Shown: positions 6,609 to 8,134 of the stretch, piece by piece
How the letters are laid out: each line of letters opens with the position of its first letter
Numbering within the stretch: position 1 is the stretch's first letter
Notes under the pieces: model-generated
Databases searched by the model: none
Told to the model about the DNA's origin: nothing
Seen by the model: the letters and a program-made list of their open reading frames with translations, nothing else
Translations under genes and position numbers: made by a program
DNA from: an uncultured Xanthobacteraceae bacterium
GTDB taxonomy: Bacteria; Pseudomonadota; Alphaproteobacteria; Rhizobiales; Xanthobacteraceae
Assembly: GCA_955652925.1 (NCBI GenBank)
Contig: CATPCO010000429.1
Coordinates: forward strand, 1-8,134
DNA: 8,134 nucleotides
Reading direction: 5' to 3'

Positions 6609-7235
6609 ATGCATTATGCTGATGCACAGCGCCCCGTCAGGCCTGGGCAATTCGGGTCCGGCGGCGCGCTTTTTCTGGACCGAGACGGGGTTATCAACGT
6701 TGACCGTGGCTATGTCCATCGCATCAGTGAGTTCCAGTTCGTCCAGGGGGTCTTCGATCTGACCCGTTTTTGGATACTTGAGGTGCAGCGGCCCATCGTC
6801 GTCATCAGCAATCAATCCGGCATTGGCCGGGGCTATTTCGATGAAGAGGAGTACGCCGATTTGACGCAATGGATGTGCCGGCGCTTTGCCGCGGAAGGCT
6901 CCCCGATCGCGCGGGTCTATCACTGCCCCTCACATCCGCAGCATGGGATCGGACGCTATCGGCGCGATGATCCATGGCGCAAGCCCGCGCCTGGAATGAT
7001 CCTCCAGGCTGCTGCCGATCTCAATCTCGATCTTGCGTACTCGGTCATTGTGGGCGACAAGTTGAGCGACATGGAAGCAGGGGCAAGGGCTGGAGTCGGC
7101 CTTCGCATTCTCGTGAGAAATGGCGCGAGCGAACCGGGATCAGGACCGTCCGACCACGAAACGGCAGCTGATCTCACACGGGTGCTTGCATTGCTGCGCA
7201 GGCATTTCGCCGCGGGATCGATTGATCCGCAATAG
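6609..7235 (+). CDS. GmhB-like HAD phosphatase (heptose 1,7-bisphosphate 7-phosphatase family, 208 aa)
   Basis: All four HAD motifs are present: FLDRDGVIN with nucleophile Asp24 and acid/base Asp26, SNQSG at 67-71, Lys125 in RKPAPGM, and VGDKLSDM with Asp150 and Asp154 for magnesium. The order and the DRDGVIN and RKPxPGM signatures are those of HAD subclass IIIA GmhB, which removes the 7-phosphate from D-glycero-D-manno-heptose 1,7-bisphosphate in the cytoplasm on the way to nucleotide-heptose for lipopolysaccharide or other glycans. The zinc loop is incomplete: Cys106 and His109 of CPSHP are kept, but the later Cys-x-Cys before RKP is replaced by DDPW. The first 18 residues are a weakly conserved-looking lead before the first strand. 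The start ATG 6609 has only a poor ribosome site, so a slightly different start is possible. The next gene follows on the same strand. Substrate (beta- or alpha-anomer, or another sugar phosphate) cannot be told. Confidence 0.88.
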   Translation: MHYADAQRPVRPGQFGSGGALFLDRDGVINVDRGYVHRISEFQFVQGVFDLTRFWILEVQRPIVVISNQSGIGRGYFDEEEYADLTQWMCRRFAAEGSPIARVYHCPSHPQHGIGRYRRDDPWRKPAPGMILQAAADLNLDLAYSVIVGDKLSDMEAGARAGVGLRILVRNGASEPGSGPSDHETAADLTRVLALLRRHFAAGSIDPQ

Positions 7236-7314
7236 TGCGATTCGACGCTGCGCCGCTCACGTCTGAACTAAACGGTTAGGTCGACCAGTGCCAGTGCACG
7301 TGAAAGAACAGGTG

Positions 7315-8134
7315 ATGCTGCAATACGGTTCGAGTGAAACTCGTTCCGCTGCGCATAAACCGTCGGATTCGCGCAATGTCAAGAAAGCAGCAGTTGTCGC
7401 GGCTAAGCTCATCGTAACCGGTCTCTGCTTCTGGTACCTGTCATGGCAGATCGACTTGAGCGCCGTTTTCAAGGCCCTCCGTCAGCTTGAACTGCGGTGG
7501 GCAGCGGCCAGCGTTTTCGTTGTGATCCTGCAGCTTCCGCTCGTCGCCGCGCGCTGGCGCGAAATACTAAAGGTGCTCGTGGGGCTCGACCGGCGAATGA
7601 CGAACATTGCCATCCTTGCGATCACCGCAATCGGCTTCTTTTTCACGCAAGTCCTGCCGGCCTTGATGGGGGACGGTGTGCGGGCCTGGCTTCTTGTTCG
7701 ACGCGGATGTGATTGGCGCAATGCGCTCACCAGTGTCGCCATCGACCGCGCCGTGGGTGTTGGACTGGTCGTCGCGCTTGGGTTTGTCATTCTCCTGCTG
7801 CCATCCAGCGCTTCCGCGCTGGGCGATTATCGCGACCTCGTGCTGATGGTCTACGGCGCGCTGCTGCTTGCGGGGTCGCTTGTTCTTCTCCTGTTGCCCC
7901 AGCTCATTCCGTTACTCGGACGATGGCGCTATTTGCGCTGGATTGCCGCTCTGGCCGCGGATACTCGCCAGGTCGTCCTAGGCCCGAAGGGCCTGATGAT
8001 CTTGAGCCTCGGAGTTCTTATTCATGTGCTTACCATGGCCGTGATCTGGTCCGTTGGCCGGGCGCAGGGGCTAGCGCTCTCAGCATCCGACGTCGCCGTG
8101 TTGTTCGTGGTGATAGTCGGGGTGGCATTGGTGC
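7315..8134 (+). CDS. YbhN / LPG-synthase-TM family polytopic membrane protein, 3' end outside window
   Basis: An open frame with no stop runs to the window edge (273 codons from ATG 7315). After a polar N-terminal stretch of about 22 residues, hydrophobic segments occur at about 25-44, 62-79, 96-115, 147-163, 176-200, 226-248 and 259-273. Family marks are Gln112 and LP 114-115 in FTQVLPALMGDGVRAW, the GDGVR at 119-123, and DRAVG with Asp144 and Arg145. This is the membrane domain found alone in YbhN-like proteins and fused to a transferase in MprF lysyl-phosphatidylglycerol synthases. Stand-alone members often sit in glycan or lipid loci and are suspected of lipid flipping or transfer; the exact role here is unknown. 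The family is usually 300-330 residues, so roughly 30-60 are missing. Upstream in-frame GTG codons at 7288, 7294, 7300 and 7312 make the start uncertain; an in-frame TGA at 7264 sets the limit. It is probably co-transcribed with the phosphatase gene 79 bases upstream. Confidence 0.85.
   Translation, partial: MLQYGSSETRSAAHKPSDSRNVKKAAVVAAKLIVTGLCFWYLSWQIDLSAVFKALRQLELRWAAASVFVVILQLPLVAARWREILKVLVGLDRRMTNIAILAITAIGFFFTQVLPALMGDGVRAWLLVRRGCDWRNALTSVAIDRAVGVGLVVALGFVILLLPSSASALGDYRDLVLMVYGALLLAGSLVLLLLPQLIPLLGRWRYLRWIAALAADTRQVVLGPKGLMILSLGVLIHVLTMAVIWSVGRAQGLALSASDVAVLFVVIVGVALV

Noticed and set aside
6537..6923. 128-codon minus-strand frame opposite the phosphatase gene
   Set aside because: The + strand frame carries all four HAD motifs; the antisense product has no recognisable features.
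1..8134. Search for tRNA or rRNA genes, CRISPR arrays, transposases or phage genes
   Set aside because: Nothing with the expected spaced direct repeats, cloverleaf pattern or transposase/integrase motifs was seen by eye.

Overview
The window looks like chromosomal DNA of a high-GC alphaproteobacterium, most likely of the Hyphomicrobiales (Bradyrhizobium / Rhodopseudomonas / Xanthobacteraceae neighbourhood). This is inferred from overall codon use, the cytochrome c556-type plus diheme cytochrome pair, a stand-alone Lrp-type ligand-binding domain, and short 'CTATTCGCCATT'-like repeats at gene ends, which I recall from that group. I could run no database search, so the taxon is a judgement.

Layout. 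The left edge (1-403, + strand) has the last 20 codons of an Lrp/AsnC ligand-binding (RAM) domain protein and then a small conserved-looking gene of unknown function. A 124-base convergent intergenic stretch (404-527) follows. It is packed with short repeat words in inverted orientation. From 528 to 6429 everything is on the minus strand. In order of transcription these are a lipoprotein membrane-fusion protein (6429-5242), an OqxB/MexF-like HAE1-type RND permease (5231-2067), a class II (c'/c556-type) cytochrome c (1943-1506) and a membrane-anchored diheme cytochrome c (1430-528). The first two are separated by only 10 bases and are certainly one operon. The two cytochromes lie 123 bases further on and form their own pair. 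No outer-membrane channel gene and no dedicated regulator for the pump is present. On the right, divergent from the pump across 179 bases, the + strand carries a GmhB-like HAD phosphatase (6609-7235) and the beginning of a polytopic YbhN/LPG-synthase-TM family membrane protein that runs off the edge.

How the genes work together. The membrane-fusion protein and permease would form the inner-membrane and periplasmic parts of a proton-driven tripartite drug efflux pump, borrowing a TolC/OprM-type channel encoded elsewhere. The two cytochromes would carry electrons in the periplasm, but no partner dehydrogenase or oxidase is in view. The phosphatase and membrane protein on the right look like the start of a heptose or surface-glycan locus.

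I do not see an undescribed defence, mobile or RNA system here; the genes belong to known families. The points most worth a second look are the repeat cluster at 411-526 and its related copy that supplies the last codons of the RND permease, the loss of two zinc-ligand cysteines in the GmhB-like phosphatase, and the unknown gene at 89-403.
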